A stretch of DNA of 64,000 nucleotides, taken from NCBI GenBank assembly GCA_030490835.1, contig CM059972.1, positions 88,831,137 through 88,895,136 of the forward strand. The letters are read 5' to 3'. Made by a program: the position numbers and the translations under genes. The stretch comes from Annona cherimola (lineage: Eukaryota; Streptophyta; Magnoliopsida; Magnoliales; Annonaceae). Positions 13,013 to 26,990 of this stretch are shown in pieces (the stretch's first letter is position 1; each line of letters opens with the position of its first letter). Under the pieces are notes generated by a model. That model was not told the origin of the DNA, did not search any database, and saw only the letters and a list, made by a program, of their open reading frames with translations.

Positions 13013-14826
13013 GATTCGCCGTAGCAGATCCAGGGATTTGCAAACTGGAGGTGGAAATGCCGAACTAGGAGGAGGGCTGGTCGGCTAGGGCAGCTGCTGT
13101 CGCGCGCGCGCTGTGTATATATATTTATATATATACGCAATCCGGGTCGGTTCTGGGTACCCGGAACCTGGAACCGACCCTACCCATTTTCCCACGGGTA
13201 TTTCAAAACCGGAACCGAACCGACCCGGTGGGTAGAATAATGGGAACCGAACCGATCCTAATTCGGGTACCCAACGGGTCGACCCGTGGGTACCCGGACC
13301 GACTTGCACCCCTACGGATGACACAGCAGATTATTTTTGCATTGTGGTGGGTGTTCATGGGAGTTGCGGAAATAGCAGGCACCAGTTGAAGCGTGTTAGC
13401 TGCTTCTCCATAGCTAGTGTTATGGATGGCTGAGATCCTAGCTTCTAGGGTTGGCGGAGTTGCTAGAAATAGGGAAGTTGTTGCCATTTTGGGCGTGGTT
13501 GAATTTCTATTGCGATGAAGGAGATGAACTGGACGTCAATTAAGGGAAAAAGGGCAAGGGCGATGTTGCTAGTGAGTTTGATGTTGTGGGATTTTGGATG
13601 GCCAATTGGCTGTTTGGCTTGCTGATATCGAATTCTGTGATGAGGGATTTACAAGTATTGGCTGATTGGAAGATTATGCAGAGCTGCTGGTTTCCGGTGG
13701 TGGGTATGTGCTGCCGAAGATATAGAAGATGCAGGGGAAGATGGGTGGCTTCGGTGGGGGGATTAGTGACTGCTTGATTGGCTTTGAGAAGATGAAAATA
13801 GGGGAACGGTGACTGGTTGGATTAGCGTGCTGATGTTGCCAAAGCTCGGGGTTTAGAAATGGTGGTATGCTAGTTTTTGAAATTGGCGTTGTGGTGAAAA
13901 TTGTCCAGCACACAGCCATGGATGAATCGGCTGCCGGACTTAGATTCGGTGCTGTTTGGAGGTGCTGGGGGTGCTACTCATTAGCTGGTCATCTCTGCTG
14001 TGCAATTCAGTGCCCGTTGCTGTGCAATCCTGCTGCCATGGCTGCCAGGTCGTATATGGGGAGATGATGGAGCGCCGATTTGGTGCTCCGGTGGTCTATA
14101 GTAATCAGTGCATATGCAGGTCACCAAAATGAAGTTGGCCATCCAAAAATAAAAAACATATATAACGTAATTTGCTTGAAATGTTCAAATAAACTCATAA
14201 ATATATGTTTGGATATTATAAAGGCTATTTAAATAATTTAATTAGTTAATCCCATTTGCAACAAGCTTTGAAATTATATATGTTTTTAAATATTTTAACA
14301 ATTTTTAACCAATTTTATTTCAATGATTCATGTCGTTCCATCCTGCATTTATTATTATTATTGATGTAGAAAATTAATGTTTAGTGGCCGATTATCCTCA
14401 TGAAAGATGAATATGCATATGCGAATATATTTTGATTATCTTATGTAAATATTATCTTAATTTTCTTCAAATTAATTAATTTAATAGGTGGATAAATATT
14501 TTCAAGTTATTTCTTTAATCCTATTCCATCCCTTTTAACATGTGTAATTTCACTCGTAAATGTTCATGATATTTTATATTTTAAAAAATTATTGCAAAAT
14601 GCCCCATGTTATAACAAAATTAAAGATTTTATTAAAAAAATATAATTTTCACAAAATTTTACATAAAATATGTATTTAACCTAACATTTCTATATTTAAA
14701 GATATGAAATTAACTTGAAATTATTAAAACATTTTAAGAATTATCACCGTGTATCATCGGCGCATATGCGCAGCTCTATATGAATTAACAAAGAAGCACG
14801 AGAAGCAAAAATCTTGTGGGTTTGCC

Positions 14827-16941
14827 CTAAGTGGCCACAAGATGATTGCTAATGTATGTACACAAGGGATTCCATCCAACTACCATTGCCTCAATGTTGC
14901 ACGTCTTCTTGTTAATGTGAATTGAGTTTTGACTCTCCTTCCAATTAACTTCAAATTCAAACTCAATTATTCGTAAGACATTTGCTAATCTTGCTTTAGG
15001 TAGTAACTCTCCTATAATCTTTATCATATGAGGGATGGCCTTGTGCTTGAGTTGATCTGCCTTCTATCACCTCTTATCAAAAATGCTCATCATCGTTTTT
15101 CTTATACGCTTGAAGCAATATATGATTGGCAGTGCCTTAGCATCTAAGACCCATTGGTTCCATGATTTAGTTGCATTGTTGTCAATATGGTTAGAGGGGA
15201 AGTCTTTAGGAAACTACGTCTTACACCAGTGCTTGCCATGGATTTCTACAATCCAGTTCCACGCTTCTTGTGATATAGCTTCGAGTGCATTTATCTTCTC
15301 CTCGAACTCTGCACGCATATATGATCTTGAAACATCCGAAAATGAGTTCACAATAGGATTCGCTTTTCCAAAAGACTTCAACTTTAAATTGTTGACAATA
15401 TGTCGCATACAATATCTATGATCAGAATTGGGAAAAATCCATCGAACCACTTTTGGAAGACCCTTTTGGCAATCAAACAGGAAAATAAAAGGCCTAGGCA
15501 CAACTGCGTCTAGCAACAGCTCTAAGAACTATTGCCAACTAGATGCACACTCAGCCTATATGGCCGCCAACCTTATGGGTATGATCCCATGGTTCCCATC
15601 TAAAGTTATAGCTAACAATAGCAATTCACTAAACTTTCCCTTCAAGAAAGCTCCATCCAACACGATAAAGGGTTTACAACCATTGAGAAATGTGGTCTGA
15701 AATGACTTAAAAGAAATGAAAAGTTGTCTAAATGTTACATCACAATTGATAATGTAGTTAGCAACTGTGCTCGAGTTCATCTTTTTTAGTGTCACATGGT
15801 AAAAAGTACTAACTTGAAGGATTTAGCATCTGACCCTGCACTTCATTCATTACAAACATTTGACTCTCCAGATTTTTTTGCACTTCAGCCTCAAACCCAG
15901 AGTTTGTCATATATCCTCTCGTAATGAACCTTGAAATTAGCTCTTTGAGCTAGAGGGCAGGGCGATTCTCTGATTCGTGAATGTTTGATTATGCAAATGT
16001 CTTATTTTTTCAGAATCAAAATTTCATACTCCGTTACTAACTAGTTTCCTAGCTTCACTCTCCATTGATATAATCAGCTCGTATTAGCTGGGTAATGCTG
16101 TAGTGCTTTGCAAATGGGACGACTAGGTAAGGGGCATTCAAAACTGGAGTCATTCTCTCCATCGTAGATTAAATCATCGTGGTTCTGCTACTTCTTCCAC
16201 TATGACATCGCACTTCTCCATCCATTGTTTCTCATGCAATGCTTTCTGATGAGCAACGTAGTCATCAATTGGTGCACTGTACTTAACCTCAACTTTGTTT
16301 GCTTTCCCTACTTCTATAGTCTCCTTCTCTTGTATTGCATCTATGACATGGAAAAGGAGAAGAAGTTGCAATAATAAACATACATAATTTATCCACACGC
16401 TAAAATTACTAATATAAAAAAACTATGATAATTGGATTATTCAATGAGTTATGTGAACCTATGCTATTGGTGTTTGAGAGTCACATGAAGCCTCACTCTT
16501 CATCTTCCACAACAATATAAGAATTTGTATGTCAATGATATATATATATCCATTTTAATCACTCATGCAAAAGCCACCCAAACTTAATGAATGAAAAATA
16601 TTTTACCTGTATCTCTTACTTGGCTCTTGTTAAGATTTATTCCAACGGAAGATATATACAAAGTTATTTCAGGATTTATTCCAACGGAAGACATATACAA
16701 AGGTATTTCAAATTTTCTTCGTCCAATCAGGTTTGATATACAAGTTGAACATTTCATTCAAGTCCTTGTCACGCATTATTGAACTAATGAAATTCGACAT
16801 ATCCAAATATGGGAATTTATAACCTACTCTAATATTATCTATTAGAATATTGGTCGACTCATATAGATATTTCTCCAAATCAATCCAATAGACTGTATCA
16901 GAGTCCGTACTCTCATAGTGTATTTGTCCACGAGCATACAT
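14827..16941 (-). pseudogene. Mutator-like (MULE/MuDR) transposase pseudogene
   Basis: Reading leftwards, an N-terminal MULE-like region lies at 16941-16708 (ESTDSDTVYWIDLEKYLYES). A DDE core starts at 15795, with the first catalytic Asp in PFIVLDGAFLKG (near 15650). A second block has LFDCQKGLPKVVRWIFPNSD followed by HRYCMRHIVNNL (15490-15370). A decayed SWIM-type C terminus is at 15027-14827 (NKKTCNIEAMVVGWNPLC), where the CxC is lost. Stops and frameshifts break it in several places, e.g. after IPIRLAAI. It cannot encode an active transposase. No long MULE terminal repeats or 9-bp duplication were found, so the element ends are not defined. Confidence 0.85.
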
Positions 16942-16949
16942 TGTTATTT

Positions 16950-18360
16950 TTTTTATGTGACAAGCTCTTCAAAGCGCCACCAAACTGAATTTCAGAACTG
17001 ACATTTTCAGACGCCAGTACTAAAAAAAGGTATCAATTAACTTAGATGACAAAAATTAATAAATGAGGGGGCACAACATTTAATAATTTGTGGGACACAA
17101 AATCAAATTAAAAAAATATCATTTGCATTTTATAGATGGTGGAGCACAACATCCTATTTACACCAAAAAATTTCGTTTGCATTTATTAAATGGTGGAGCA
17201 CAAAAGTCTACTTATAAAAAATGCTCACTTGCATTTAATACATAGTGGGGCAAAATATCATATTTCTATATAGAAAATTCTAAATTGCAGTTCTACATAC
17301 AAAATTTTGAAAATTTATTTTTACTTACAAAATTCTCAAATGCATTTTATAGTTTCTCCAAATTCAACATCAAATAATTTTTATGGGGTTAACATGGGCT
17401 ATTAAATAAGTTGCTTCAGTCGACAAAGGCATGAATCTATACTATTTTTTATTACTTGTGCCTACCACTGACTCACTTTTCATGCAAACATAACTTGCTC
17501 CCTGCCAAGCTATAGCCCACGAAGAGAATGACAGACGTAGAGGAAAATGACAAAGACGAATGCAGGCCCTCATGCTAAAGGACAAAGGCATTTCACTTTT
17601 TTCAGACAAGCATATGAAATAAATAGCCATTCACATGGAGACATTAACACCCCTTTATATAAAGAAGCGATTTAGGACGTAGGAAAATATACCTAATCAC
17701 AAGAAAAATTACGCGCAAAGCAAGACACAAGAAGAGCATAAGCAAGGAAGTGGGAAGAGGAGCAGCTTTTTGAGGGCGCCTGTTGGAGACAAAGGAGGCG
17801 AGTAGTAGCAGAGTAGAGAGTCGACGTAGTACGTAGACAAGTCTTGAAGATGAAGGCATGAGTAGCAACAGTGCATGAGCTGCAGATGACTATTGGAGAT
17901 GGATACCAAAGATGATAATGTGCGGCAGCAAGGGACAAGCAAGAACAACAGGACGAGGGGCAATGTGATGCAACTCACAACATCTGAATTCGAATTAGGG
18001 CATTAGGCTTGTGACAGTATTTTACATTTGGGACAAATTTATTGTTTCAGCTATGGTCAACGGCCAACTAATGGGATGATGACGGATTGGGCATATGTGG
18101 CAATAACATGTGAATTTGTGGGTAAGAGATGAATTTTCCAAAGTTCATATAGAATTAGGAGTAAAATTCATGAATATATGAGGAATTTGCCCTAAATTTT
18201 TTAATCAATTTTTATTAAAAATGTTGTTAGTATATATAGAGTAACAAATTATAATTTATGAATATATTTTAAAATTAATTTATAGATATAACTTAAATAA
18301 ATGAACAATTATAAAACTTTTTTGTAAATTTTTTTAATTTATTTGTCATTATGCTAATTT
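16950..18360. other. Unassigned stretch right of the MULE remnant
   Basis: 17000-17400 is AT-rich without recognisable coding sequence. It contains several spaced copies of a GGTGGAGCACAA-like phrase near 17090-17245. 17442-17978 is somewhat GC-richer, with overlapping minus-strand open frames in all three frames and no recognised domain. It could be cargo or the terminal part of the MULE, but nothing in the sequence proves it. Confidence 0.4.
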
Positions 18361-18363
18361 TAG

Positions 18364-18505
18364 TTGAAAAGTGTGTTCATAGTTGGGTTTGGTTAGGGTT
18401 GAGTTGGGTTGAAAGATTTTAGAAATTGGGTTGGATTGGGTTAGGTCGATATGAAAATAGGTTGAAAATGGGTTGGGTTGGGTTTGCTTTGAACCCAACC
18501 CATGT
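18364..18505 (+). repeat. GGGTTGGGTT-like degenerate tandem repeat
   Basis: Many close variants of GGGTTGGGTTG, ending with the inverse GAACCCAACCCATG. Repeats of this kind are found in the ends of plant hAT MITEs; compare the AACCCG-rich arms of the element at 60865. No matching partner end or target duplication was identified, so it is only a fragment. Confidence 0.5.
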
Positions 18506-19039
18506 GTATCCTTATTCCTATATATTGTCTTATTTTTTAATTATTTTTACACAACTAGTCATACAACTAAAATATTTATTTTAACTTTATTTTCTTTACT
18601 TTTGATTATTACTCGTATCATATTATATTATTTTCTATCAATTCGGAAATTTTTACACTAAAAAGTTTTTATCTGAAAATTTTATCCTTTATCAAAAAAA
18701 TTTATCACTTTCCAAATATACCTATTGTATTATTATTGGTTTAGGTAGGAAATCAAGTTTCATCCAAATCAATATGTGTATAATTACATTTGTTAAAAAA
18801 TATATTTATGTATAAATTATAAAAAATTCTTAATCAATTTACATATATATTAGAATGTAATAATATTTCATAGAGTCATTTATCTCTATAATAATGTTAT
18901 TTAGATGGTTTAGATATTAAAAATATAATTTAAAAATTAATATTTAGCATTAAACTATTTTATTATATTAGTTATATATGGAGTCATGCAAATTGATATT
19001 CAAAAATTGAAAAGATTTTCATGATAACGTAATAATCCC

Positions 19040-19720
19040 ATGCAGCTGACAGAAGTAGGAGGACTACAAAATCCCATTAAAATTTTTTAATTTTTTTTTA
19101 GAAACTTGTTAATATTATAGCATGTCATTCATATTTTAATTTTTATCATTTTTAGATATATATAGATTTTTTTTGAATTTTAAACACCCAAAATGATCAT
19201 CAATGACCGGTCATAACACCCATTTTTATTTTTTTGAATTTTTTTTAATAAGATGGTTAATTTAGGTGTATCTATGAATCAGGTTTTATCAACTTCAAAT
19301 ATGTGTATATATTTGTTTTATATTTTTAAATGAGTTGAGAGGTTAAGAGTGTTACGAGTTACTAAACAAGTTGATGAGTTGAAAAATCTTAACTTAATCT
19401 CTTTATTTATTTAAATGGTTGAATGGATTGACATATCATAAACCATGTATTCGAAAATTCTAATTTAAAGTCATTCACAAATGAGCTAGACAGGTAAGTT
19501 GACGAGTCGAATATGACCATTAAAACTCCCAATTGTGGTCATTTTCATCTCTTGAAAACGATCACAATACCCTCATATTTAAAATTCAAAAAATCTACAC
19601 ATAACCAAAAATATGAAATTTGATTCTAGACAAAATACAACTAGATTAACAAGTTTATAAAAAAAATTTTAAGAACTTTAATGGGATTTTGTGGTTGGCC
19701 GAAGTTCCCTTGCTTTGGTC
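19040..19720. mobile_element. Fold-back MITE
   Basis: CTACAAAATCCCATTAAA near 19064 is matched in reverse complement by TTTAATGGGATTTTGTGG near 19676, and the similarity continues inward through T-rich arms. The right interior (TACAACTAGATTAACAAG..) resembles the right interior of the MITE at 9895-10291. The outer ends are less certain. Confidence 0.6.
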
Positions 19721-19867
19721 GGTCTCATGAGATCATTATCCTTCACGATAATATAAACAATATTAAATACAATAGATAGAATAAATTTTTCATTAAGCAT
19801 GAAAATATTAAAAATGGAAAGACTACACAAAAGTGGAATTTCATAGAAGTAAATACCTATATAACTA

Positions 19868-19895
19868 AGTTACATAGAAGCGATTCTATGTAACT
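19868..19895. repeat. Perfect palindromic MITE end
   Basis: AGTTACATAGAA, a 4-base loop, then TTCTATGTAACT, a perfect 12-bp stem. The same motif is at both ends of the element at 50815-51350. Related AT-rich core sequence follows to about 20330, so a decayed MITE probably spans this area. Confidence 0.6.
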
Positions 19896-20339
19896 CTTTT
19901 CTTTTTTCGTATTTTGATGTTTGATAAAAAAAATTCACTACATTCATTATATTTAACACAATTTATTTAGCTAGGAAACTAAGTCAAATATGCATGGGCC
20001 ACACTTGCTAAAAATTACTTATTCATATGTAAATTATTAAAAAATAATTAAATCTATTTATATATATTAAAATATAATAATACTTCTTATAATTATTTCT
20101 CCATATCTTACTAATATTTTAGATTGTTTAGAAGTTGAAAATGAAACTTTAAAATTGATATTTAGTATCGAATTATTTTATTACGTCGATTTTATGCGTT
20201 TGTAAATGGGGTTATGCAAATCGATATTAGACAAATGAAGAAATTTTCATTATCATATAAATTGATAGAGTGAATTTTCATCAAGTATTAAGATATTAAA
20301 AATAAAATTATTACATAGAAGATGATTTTATGGAAGCCA

Positions 20340-23214
20340 AAACACAATAGTTCTAATATTCATAACTAGCATATCAAACAAATGTACACTACAATGAAAA
20401 TAAATTTACATTATTTAAGCAATATCTCGTCATCATCATCCTCAAACCTTCATCAACATAATAGTAAGATTAACAACTATTATGGATGTAACATATGCAA
20501 GTGCAAACCATACCATAAAAATGTTGCCTTATTAGGTGATACATTAGCTACAACTTAGAATCCAATATCTAATCTAATGCTCTTAACAAACATATGCAAA
20601 GGGACTTATAAAAAAAAGTAAAAAAACACACGCATAAGGAATGTTTGGGAAAGTAAGGAGGGAGAGGGGAGAGGGGAGAGGGAGAAGTCCAATTTCGAAT
20701 ATATTTCAATTATTTTGCCTACGTTAATTACCCTACTTTTTTCATTTTTACCTTATATTCTAATCTTTTTTATATAATTATTATATTTATTTCCACTTTA
20801 TTCTTATTTTATCACATCACCCTTACAATTCTAAAATTTTTTCTCACTTTTGTACTTCCCACTTATATTTTGAAACATACCTGCAACTTTTCTCAATACG
20901 TCCAACTTAAATAATCAACAAAAATTAAACTCTTACTTACAATTGTCGTAATTTGCCCCCATCTTAAAACTAATACAACTTAGCCCCTAAGAAAGTATTT
21001 ACAATCATATGACCTCCTAAAACTATTAATGATAAAACAAGTGAATTCGAATAAAGTCAAAAAGCAATTTATTTGATTGGTCATAAGCCAAAATTGGAGA
21101 CTATGATCAAAACCATTGAATGAACATTATCTAAAGGTGGCTTTTAGCAAGTGAAGGTCATATCTAATTCTAGCCTAACAAGATAATCATGATATTATGG
21201 TGACCAACATTACTTTTATATCCAACACATTGAGAGTGTCTTTGTTTGGGAAAAAATGGGAATGGAATGGATATGATAGGGGTAAAGTAGGATTAAAAAA
21301 TAGATAAGGTAGTTGTATGAAAAAATACAAGAAGATGATTAGAAAGATGTGAGAAAATAATTAAAATATAAGAATAAAAATAAACAAATAAGGTGGTTCT
21401 CATTCTCTTTTTTCATTCTTCTCTAAATAAACGCTAAGTCTCTTCCCTAGCTGCATATAATGGTGTAAAATCCATAATTGTTGCACATCCTTTGCCAATC
21501 ATCTAATATATATGTTTAGTTCACGACTTTCCCCGAGGCACAAAGAATAGTGTTATGAACTAATTTCTCAATGAAAGTCATGGCTCTACTATAGCTACTT
21601 AACTTGTAACAACCCACTAACCAAAATATGACTTTGAGATACGCATAATGCAAACATAGAATGTGTGGCTCATGTATTACCTCATGACTCAACTGTCACT
21701 TATATGTTCCTAGGTTTACTCTAGGAAAATGCATCTCTACTACCTGATGAATATTTAACTAGCCTTCACTAACCTATATGTAAAGGTCATGTGATATCAC
21801 ATGTCCAAACACGCAATACATCAATTTAACTTCATCCATCCTGAGTGTTTGGAGTAGCCTTTGATCTTTAGGGAGCTTTTTGCCACCTCGTACTTTACAC
21901 ATACCACTAATAACTCATGTAGTTTCAATTGAAATGCGTACCACTCTCGAACCATATGACATAAAATTAGGATAATCATCATCTAGTTTATAAGTGTGTA
22001 AGGTGACTAGACCAAATACAGCTAGGTGTACGAACAAATTTGTCACCTAATATTTTCATACATCTTCTTCATCTTATCCAATTCATCAAGTATGAGACCA
22101 TGTTATGCAATAATATCAAGCAATATTACTATCAAGCGTGAGCTCATAGCTCAAATAGCTGGCAACCATGTCAAAAGCCTATCAATAATTCAGAGTCTAC
22201 AAGTATGACCAAATACAACCTCACTGTCGTGTACTAAGATCGACTAGGACATGCAATTTCTCATATTGGTCATGTGCCTTTCCATATGTACATATATACA
22301 AGGGCTAACTCCCCCAAGCCGTTCTTCCTTCAATAACATTCTAAACTTGATTATTTTTGCCTTATCATCAATTATACATATATTATATGGATTTTTCTCA
22401 CAAACGCATCTTAATTTCCCAAGCGTTAAAGTCTTTCAGGGTTAACACCCCAATCTTTCAATCTCATTTCTTATATGCCAACCAATGATATATCCGTAAT
22501 CACTTTCTTATCACAAAAATGAATTGCCAAGCCCAACAAATTTTATAATATATGTTTGTCGAATCATTGTCCCAAAAATAAAATTATCCCCATAAAAAAT
22601 AAAAGTAGTAGTTCCCAACATGCCATAACTCTAATCTACGGAGCTAAATCAAGCCATTAACTTTAACCAAGGAGGTTTAACTTAAAATTCTTCAAATTTC
22701 ATAACTCTAAAGTCACTATACTAGATTTTTGTTAGGAAAATCATTTCTAGAATCCTTCTTCATGTAAAATCATCTCAAATTTTCTTGTATCTAGGTTATC
22801 AAAATTTATGATTTCTCTACAAAACTCCCAAATTTCCCATGAAACCTTAGCTTCCATTTCTAAGTAATATAAAACTCCCCAAAATCATCAAATAAAACAG
22901 GTGCTCAATGCATCATCACAAGCATGGTGCTCAATTCATAACTAATTTAAAATCTACAATAAAATAAAAAAAAACAACCTACTTCTTCTATTTTCAAATT
23001 TCCCTACAAAATCTCCCAACCCTAGCTTAAATCCTCATTGCCTTTTCTTCTTAATGCTAAAAATTGTGAATCCATATTTTTTAGTAAGGGTTTTTAAGTT
23101 TGTTTGGGCATTTTTTTTTTCTTTTGAGTGTGTGTTTGGGCCTAGTTTTATGTGGGACAAGAGGAGGAAGGAGAAAAAGAAAAGAAAAAATAAATAAAAG
23201 AATTTCAGTTACCC
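20340..23214. other. AT-rich DNA without a supported gene
   Basis: No exon or RNA gene could be supported. A MITE-like pair of ends may lie at about 21230-21440 (GTGTCTTTGTTTGGGAAA.. and ..AAATAAACGCTAAG), in the style of the families with GTTTGG ends. The rest reads as decayed intergenic DNA. Confidence 0.4.
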
Positions 23215-23460
23215 ATTATATAGCCCCCACAACACCTCAAGTCAACTTGGGGCATGAATTGAGTAAGAAAAATACTTCTAAACAGTTTCTAACAACTCAA
23301 TTCTTATGTCTAGTCGATTTGAAGTTTGACTTCACTCAAGTCTAAGTCGAAGTTGACTTCACGTTTGATTTTATTTAAGTCTAAATTGAAGTACGTTTGG
23401 TGTTCTATTTTGATCAAGTCTAATTTGAAGTCAACTTAGAATTAGACTTCATTTCCTACT
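23215..23460. repeat. Degenerate AAGTCnACTT-type tandem repeat
   Basis: Repeated variants of TCAAGTC, AAGTTGACTTCA and GAAGT(C/T)GACTT occur at irregular 20-40 bp spacing. They closely resemble the array in the Sirevirus-like LTR at 44690-45470, so this may be a relic of a related LTR. Confidence 0.55.
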
Positions 23461-24498
23461 TTGAAAATTTAATTTATCATCTCCTTTTTCCAATATTTTC
23501 ACTAATTTTTATTGCTTGGGTGGACTTGTAAACTTGTAAAATATTTTGAATACCTTCTCTAAACTTCCAACGTGTGCATCACATGTGAACCATGTTAAAT
23601 TAATTATTTCTTAAATCTAAATTTAATTATGTATTTTCTAAACAAATTACGTTAAAATTTCTTTATAGCAATTACATCTCTCATATGACTATCCAATGCC
23701 AATCTAATTATTCACACACATTTTTTTATCATCCCAATCTCACATTGAGTCATTCATTTGATTAAATCATGTCTTACATTAATTTTGGCCATTTAATCTA
23801 ATTTCTTAGCTTTTATCCATATAAAGTGGGCCCACGGACCCAATTCTTATCCAATGTTTCCAATGCCTTTAAAATCATTTTTTTTTATATTTCTATGGAC
23901 TTAGCATTTTAATATGTTAGAAATCATCAAATTCCATTTTATGCATTAAATTTCACTTGTGAAGCTCATTTTCCACTAAATCATCATAAATCATCTTAAT
24001 GCTTCCAATCAATAATTTTTTGCATCAAGGGTATATTTCTTTTATCATAAAATGTTTTACACTAAAATTTTCAATCTAAAACCTTTCATTCTCTATAATT
24101 ACTCTATTTTTAATTATTAATTCATAACTTTCTATACAACTAATATACTTTTTAACCATTCTACACAATTACTCATATAGCTATTTATTTTAACTTTATC
24201 ATCTTTACTCTTCATCATTACCCATATCATATCATATCATTCTCTCCAAATTTAAAAACTTTTACACAAAACTCTTTTCATCCAAAAATTTTACTAATTC
24301 CCAAACACATCACAAATCTCTTTTAATGCTATTCAAATACAATCTAAACGAGTTATGGATCTTATCCATGTGTGTAAATACATCAAATCAAGTCAATTCC
24401 AAAATGCATTCCTTTTATTTTAACTCAAAGTCCATATATTAGTCCAAACTTCAAATACTCACAATTTAGCGAAACTAATGACTTCTTAATATTCAATT
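23461..24498. other. AT-rich DNA with a MITE half
   Basis: 24020-24320 resembles the right half of the fold-back MITE at 61977-62482 (ATCATATCATATCATT, AAAAACTTTTACAC, CCCAAACACATC). Otherwise no gene is visible. Confidence 0.45.
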
Positions 24499-24740
24499 AT
24501 TTGAGACTAGCGCAAGTAGCTGGGAGCTTTGTCTCCTTAAGTGTGTTTTTGAGTTCGAAAACCAATAGGGTTTATATCCCCTTGCTTAATTGTGGGGTTG
24601 TGTTGCCCCCTTTATTGTATTTAGGAGCTTGTAGTCTTCTCTCTTGATATTTGGAAGTTAATAGTTGTCTCTTTCTGAAAATTTTGTAAGAATCGTCTCA
24701 ATGCATGATTGTAATATGAGTTGAGATGTGATGTAGAATA
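24499..24740 (+). mobile_element. Possible tRNA-derived SINE
   Basis: A box-A-like segment (TAGCGCAAGTAGCTGGG) is followed about 35 bp later by a box-B-like GAGTTCGAAAACC. This is the internal RNA polymerase III promoter layout of plant SINEs. A T-rich or simple 3' tail and target duplications were not clearly seen. It could instead be an old tRNA-like fragment. Confidence 0.35.
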
Positions 24741-25204
24741 TACACTAATAAAAAATGACTTCTTAATACTCCAAATCACTAAAGAAATATGAGAAATTTA
24801 TCTTAAGCCTTTGCCAAGCTTTTTGCAAAATAATACTACTTGAGTTCCTCCCAACTTGAATCTTTACATTTCCTCTAGTTCTCGATCTTTTCATATCTAA
24901 TCTTTAATTTCATAATACAACCAACGTGTACCCTCTTGGGCCACTTTTCACATGCATCACTCATATATTTAACGTCTCAAATACTTGGAATATTATAAAT
25001 TAGTGCCTTAGATCCGCAAGATATTACCTAAATGATCATCGATTTGGACCTCATACTCATTTACAACAAGTAAGATTGGCCACCTTATAAAAGCACATAG
25101 AATTAACAAAACTTTCCAAAAAGCCAAAATTCAAACACAGCACGAATCATCGAATGCCTAGATTTCCAAATTTTTAGATAGAGCCATTTCATACAACACG
25201 AACA

Positions 25205-25290
25205 TACTAGGGGTATTTACGTGCGCTCATTGGTCAGACGGATAACCAAGCGCGGTTCAATTCTCGTGGTTTGCGGATGATAATTTACAG
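25205..25290 (+). mobile_element. Possible SINE 5' fragment
   Basis: CTCATTGGTCAGACGG followed by GCGGTTCAATTCTCG has the spacing and sequence of pol III A and B boxes. Nothing diagnostic of a full SINE 3' end is visible. Low confidence. Confidence 0.25.
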
Positions 25291-26889
25291 TTTCTCCCTC
25301 TTATGTGGGAGTTTTACAAATTCTCCCTTGAAATGGAGATATTTTATAAAAAAATGTCCCTCCATTATGTAAGGGTTATGAAAAAATATTCCTTTATTTG
25401 TAAGGGTTGTGAAGACACTGAATTATAATATTAGATGTTACAATGTATATTACCAATCAAAAGAAATAAATCTAAGCATGCACACTTGCAAGCACATACA
25501 TCTAGAAATAAAAAAAACTTTATATAAGTTTTGTTGAATTTGATGATCATAGAACAACCATCCATTAAACATGAAGAAAATTTAGCAATAAAAAATTACA
25601 TATCCCATAGAATCTTGAAAACTTTCATGGAGTTTGGTTGTATATTATTCAAGTGAATAGAAAGAACTCAAAAGACAATATAAACACTTTTTCTAATCAA
25701 GAATTTGGTAGCAGACATTACCTGAGACGAAAGGAACTGAAAGAGATCTCGTTTGAGGAAAAAAAAAAAAAGAACCAGAAGACATTGAATTGATTGAAAT
25801 GATTGAAAAGAGTGGATTTCGAGCTTCATCTAAAACCCAAGATCTCGCAAGTTTTCAACAGCTCTGAAGGATTCAAACCAATTGATTTCGGAGATGTTCG
25901 AGTATCATACTTTGTTTGTTATGAGCCTAGGTCAGCAGCAATTTCATCTTTAAAAATGGTTCAAAATGCCCAAATTTGGCGGATTGAAGGAGAGACGAAA
26001 CTGTTGTTGGATTTTCATCATCAGTTTGAAGGAGAATGGCAGAAAAAAAAAAAAGAGATGGGTAGGTGAAAAAACAAGACTTTTTTTTTTTTTTGTTTTT
26101 TGTTGAGGATCTAACCCTCAAACGAATTCTGCACAAGCTGCGCATTGTAATCATACCACGATCGAATGAATGACATGTAACCTATTTCATTATTCTCATC
26201 CAATGGATTGACATGTGTTCCTAGGTTCAGTTTCAGATTCTTCTAAAATTGTTGTAGATTATGATGATGACGACATATGTGCATAAGATTGATGGTGATT
26301 GGATTTTGGATGTATAAGTTCACATGTTGATGAAATAATTCGCTTGTTGTCTAATGCAAAATATGTTCTTTTTTTTGATAAAAAAATAAAATGTGTTCAT
26401 TTTTATTACAATGTAAAATATGTTCCTTTTTATTGCAATGTAAAATATGCTTTTAAATTGAGGATCAATTTGAATTTGTTGGAGGCAACATACTCCAAAG
26501 TCCAAAGGTTTATGGAATATTACTAGAGGTGAAACTCCCAAGGTGACAAAAGGAGATATATTTACTATGAAAGATAAAGGAACGGGAATCATTCTTATAA
26601 GATTCTAAGTTGCAGCTATAGTTGGAGTTTGGACTTATTCTTATTTCAAGAGAAAATATTAGTGATTATTTATTAGTTGTTCAAATAAATATTTCCTAGT
26701 TTCATGAATTCGATTTTATAAAACCTATTTTACGGAAGTAAAACCATTGTTTCCTTATATATCCTTGCAGATTGAAATTAAACAACAGAGATTTTGGCGT
26801 GATTCCATTGTAGGAGTCAAGCATCATCTGAGACAATTAAAGAACTACGATTTGAATTGTGTTATTCCTAATTTTTATTGTCAACATTA
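25291..26889. other. Unassigned AT-rich DNA
   Basis: An 88-codon + strand open frame at 25803-26069 has no stop-free extension, splice-framed neighbour or domain that I recognise. No other feature is supported. Confidence 0.4.
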
Positions 26890-26990
26890 ATTTAACTCTA
26901 ACCCCAATCCTTACTCAGTGTAAATATTCGATCCGGTACTAATAAATTCAATCAAAACTCAAAGATTCTTTTTGTATATATATATATATA

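Noticed and set aside
17442..17978. Cluster of minus-strand frames right of the MULE
   Set aside because: All three frames are open over the same stretch with Leu/Ser/Cys-rich products, which indicates composition rather than coding.
25803..26069. 88-codon + strand frame
   Set aside because: No domain, no splice-framed partner exon and an A-run near its end; it could be chance, so not annotated as a gene.
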